Below are positions 7,098-8,505 of a stretch of 8,505 nucleotides of DNA, in pieces. Under the pieces are notes generated by a model. That model had not been told where the DNA came from. It ran no database searches and saw only the letters and a program-made list of their open reading frames with translations. Numbering within the stretch: position 1 is the stretch's first letter; the number at the start of each line of letters is the position of its first letter. A program made the position numbers and the translations under genes. The stretch comes from Gemmatimonadota bacterium (GTDB lineage Bacteria > Gemmatimonadota > Gemmatimonadetes > Longimicrobiales > Gaopeijiaceae), in assembly GCA_016209995.1 (NCBI GenBank), contig JACQVC010000343.1, positions 1 through 8,505 of the forward strand, in the 5' to 3' direction.

Positions 7098-7739
7098 TCA
7101 GTCCTCGCGGCCGCTCAGGCCTTCCTGCCCTTCCCGGAGCAGCCACGGCACCATGAGCAGGGCCGCGATGGGGTCCGCCCACCACCAGCCCAGCGTCGCG
7201 TTGGCGAGGAGGCCCAGCAAGAGCGTGAACGACAGGTAGGCGCAAGCGAGGGTTTCCTTGGCCTCGGCGCGAAGTGCGGCGCTGCTGAGCTCGCGTGCAG
7301 CTCGGAGCTTGCCCCAGGAAACCAGAGGCATGACAACCAGGGATGCAGCCGCGAGTACCATGCCGACCACGCTCTCCGCCGGGGCGGCGCTCTGCCAAAG
7401 CGTCCAACCGGCCTGAGCCGTGACGTAGATCGCCAGGAGCAGGAACGTGCCACCGACGAACTGGTGGACTCGGCGCTCAGTCTCCCGGATCGCCGCCTCG
7501 CCCGAGCCACGAAGCTCGACGGTCAGACGCCACAGCAACACGGCGCCCGCCATCGTCTCGATGATACTGTCCAGTCCAAAGCCCAGCAGGGCGATGCTGT
7601 CCGCTCGCGCCCCGGACCACAGGGCGACCACGGCCTCGAGGACGTTGTAGCCCATCGTCGCGGCAACGAGCCACAGCGCGATCCGAGTCCAGTCTCGCGA
7701 CGGAGCCGTCGCCTCACCTGGGGAAATGCGCGCGCGCAC
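7098..7739 (-). CDS. CDF-like cation transporter, six membrane helices, no cytosolic domain
   Basis: Predicted inner-membrane protein of 213 residues resembling the transmembrane half of cation diffusion facilitators, which export divalent metals such as Zn, Co or Mn. Likely helices: about 19-41, 47-71, 93-115, 122-143, 162-183 and 186-202, with a charged loop between helices 2 and 3. The helix 2 signature GFGLDSIIE (53-61) and helix 5 AEAKETLACAYLS (158-170) match a CDF-like subgroup. The classical first ligand of helix 2 is Gly53, and the helix 5 HxxxD position appears as Glu162/Cys166, so the metal and even transport activity are uncertain. Typical CDF proteins are near 300 residues; the C-terminal metal-sensing domain is absent here. 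The start is GTG (complement of 7737-7739), preceded by GAGGGGG about 12 bases upstream. It converges on the SNF2 gene, with 103 bases between stops, and diverges from the tRNA. No link to the defence pair is apparent. Confidence 0.82.
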   Translation of the reverse strand: MRARISPGEATAPSRDWTRIALWLVAATMGYNVLEAVVALWSGARADSIALLGFGLDSIIETMAGAVLLWRLTVELRGSGEAAIRETERRVHQFVGGTFLLLAIYVTAQAGWTLWQSAAPAESVVGMVLAAASLVVMPLVSWGKLRAARELSSAALRAEAKETLACAYLSFTLLLGLLANATLGWWWADPIAALLMVPWLLREGQEGLSGRED

Positions 7740-7747
7740 TGCTTTGC

Positions 7748-7777
7748 TTGACCCCCTCGCCGCCTGCCGGGTAGCTT
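7748..7777 (+). promoter_or_regulatory. Candidate sigma-70-type promoter of tRNA-Asn
   Basis: TTGACC (7748-7753) matches the -35 consensus at five of six bases. After 18 bases comes TAGCTT (7772-7777) as a weaker -10 box. This would start transcription around 7784-7786, about ten bases before the mature tRNA, a usual arrangement for a stand-alone tRNA gene. The promoter begins only nine bases from the divergent transporter start codon and overlaps that gene's leader and ribosome binding site. Confidence 0.55.
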
Positions 7778-7793
7778 ATGGGTGGCGTAGCGT

Positions 7794-7866
<73 letters not shown>

Positions 7867-7887
7867 TTATCATTACCCCGGGCAACC

Positions 7888-7933
7888 AACAAGCACCTTC
7901 TTCGCCAGGCGGCGGAGAAGGTGCTTGTTTTTT
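7888..7933 (+). terminator. Strong intrinsic terminator of tRNA-Asn
   Basis: AACAAGCACCTTCT (7888-7901) is perfectly complementary to AGAAGGTGCTTGTT (7916-7929). The stem continues inward through one T-G wobble and CGCC/GGCG, giving about 19 pairs closed by the tetraloop AGGC (7907-7910). A run of six T (7928-7933) follows on the + strand. There is no matching A-run outside the left arm, so it should act on + strand transcription only, ending the tRNA transcript and insulating the genes downstream. Confidence 0.95.
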
Positions 7934-8009
7934 CTGCATTCCGACTTACGGCCGTACGCCCGCTCGAAGCGCGCCCTGCTGGTCGCCCCCGCTGGCGCGG
8001 CCATCACGA

Positions 8010-8027
8010 ACGATCTATATTGATCGT
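8010..8027 (+). promoter_or_regulatory. Candidate promoter -10 box inside an inverted-repeat operator
   Basis: TATATT (8016-8021), a good -10 match in an otherwise GC-rich stretch, is flanked by ACGATC (8010-8015) and GATCGT (8022-8027), perfect six-base inverted arms. A repressor bound here would block RNA polymerase. The -35 region about 17-18 bases upstream is poor (CTGGCG or TGGCGC), as in promoters needing an activator. Transcription would begin near 8028-8030 and serve the two-gene unit that follows. The position is sensible, but no regulator is identified. Confidence 0.4.
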
Positions 8028-8095
8028 AGGTGAGGAAGAAGCGCGCCAGGGTGAGAGCGGCCGGAGCCCTCGTCGGAGGACGAAAGAGGGTCCTC

Positions 8096-8440
8096 GTGGT
8101 TCTGTTCGTTCCCAGCGTGGAGCGAGACGGGGCTACGTCCATTGATCAGGATGGCTGGGTCGATGCGGCCCTCGAGATGTTCGGTAAAGTGTTCGGCGGT
8201 GCGACCGCCTACCCGAAGGCGAAGGGCATCTGGCGCGATGACGAGCGAGGTGGCTTCCTGGTGGAGGACGAGCCGGTCGTGATCCACTGCTACACGACTC
8301 CTGGCGACATCCAGGATTCCAGCAACCTCGCCGAGCCCGGTGGCTTCTGCCGGAGGATGGGGCGCGAGACGAATCAGGGCGAAGTAGGGCTGGTGGTGGG
8401 CGACGAGTATTTCGCCATCAGGAACTTCGCGAAGGAGTAG
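8096..8440 (+). CDS. Conserved-looking hypothetical protein, 114 residues
   Basis: A soluble, acidic protein with no signal peptide or membrane segment. It starts MVLFVPSVERDG and contains GATAYPKAKGIWRDDERGG at about 35-53, then VVIHCYTT, RRMGRETNQGEVGLVVG and a final YFAIRNFAKE. The dense charged and aromatic motifs (IDQDGW, WRDDERGG, NQGEVGLV) look like a conserved folded domain of a family of uncharacterised proteins; I know no function. The chosen start is GTG 8096, five bases after GAGGG, because the proposed promoter would begin transcription near 8028-8030. That leaves the longer in-frame start at GTG 8030 without a leader. GTG 8051 is a third option, and the stretch added by the longer starts is basic and unlike the rest. 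The stop TAG (8438-8440) lies four bases before the next ATG, so the two genes probably form an operon. Confidence 0.75.
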   Translation: MVLFVPSVERDGATSIDQDGWVDAALEMFGKVFGGATAYPKAKGIWRDDERGGFLVEDEPVVIHCYTTPGDIQDSSNLAEPGGFCRRMGRETNQGEVGLVVGDEYFAIRNFAKE

Positions 8441-8444
8441 GGCG

Positions 8445-8505
8445 ATGACGACGCTCGACATGGACAAGATCGCGAAAGGGCTCGGCGCCGAACGCAGGGG
8501 AAAGG
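8445..8505 (+). CDS. Hypothetical protein, 3' truncated by window end
   Basis: An ATG at 8445-8447 is preceded by GAAGGAG (8431-8437), a near-perfect ribosome binding site seven bases upstream that overlaps the end of the previous gene. The 20 visible residues read MTTLDMDKIAKGLGAERRGK, a short helix with a basic end, and the frame is open at the window edge. The spacing of four bases from the preceding stop indicates co-transcription and probably translational coupling. Too little is visible to assign a family or function. Confidence 0.7.
   Translation, partial: MTTLDMDKIAKGLGAERRGK

Noticed and set aside
7005..7121. Inverted repeats between the SNF2 and transporter stops (AGGGGAA/TTCCCCT and GGCCTGA/TCAGGCC) as a bidirectional terminator
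   Set aside because: The arms are only seven bases with loops of 65 and 20 bases, and there is no T-run. They are likely by chance in GC-rich DNA.
7873..8142. 89-residue - strand frame across the tRNA terminator and into the next gene
   Set aside because: It runs through the terminator hairpin and promoter region and is antisense to the better-supported gene; there is no motif.

Overview
The window is very GC-rich bacterial chromosomal DNA with dense coding, G/C-ending codons and some GTG starts. The sequence alone does not identify the phylum. A GC-rich Gram-negative-like lineage such as Gemmatimonadota, Myxococcota or Acidobacteriota would fit, but that is only an impression.

Left part (1-211): the end, or possibly the whole, of a small helical protein of unknown function on the + strand. 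A gap of 61 bases follows.

Centre (273-6994): two very large + strand genes dominate the window. The first encodes a ~1126-residue Eco57I/COG1002-type N6-adenine DNA methyltransferase with a C-terminal target-recognition region. The second starts at a GTG whose bases overlap the methyltransferase stop (GTGA). It encodes a ~1114-residue SNF2/HepA-type ATPase whose N-terminus resembles a phospholipase-D (PLD) nuclease fold but has lost the HxK catalytic residues. Together they look like a modification/restriction-type phage-defence module related in parts to class 1 DISARM (DrmMI plus DrmD) or BREX. No DrmA, DrmB, DrmC, PglZ, BrxC or recognisable nuclease lies in the window, and the unit ends abruptly against a convergent gene. 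The methyltransferase start codon lies inside a hairpin, which suggests translational control of the operon.

Right part (7098-8505): a - strand, six-helix, CDF-like cation transporter without the usual cytosolic domain and with non-standard metal-site residues. It is transcribed divergently from a tRNA-Asn(GTT) gene that has its own promoter and a very strong intrinsic terminator. After the terminator, a candidate promoter whose -10 box sits inside an inverted repeat leads into a two-gene + strand unit of unknown function. Its first protein is complete and its second is cut by the window end.

The main point of interest is the compact methyltransferase plus SNF2 pair with a degenerate PLD domain. 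The hairpin over its start codon and the small unknown gene just upstream are the next things to examine.
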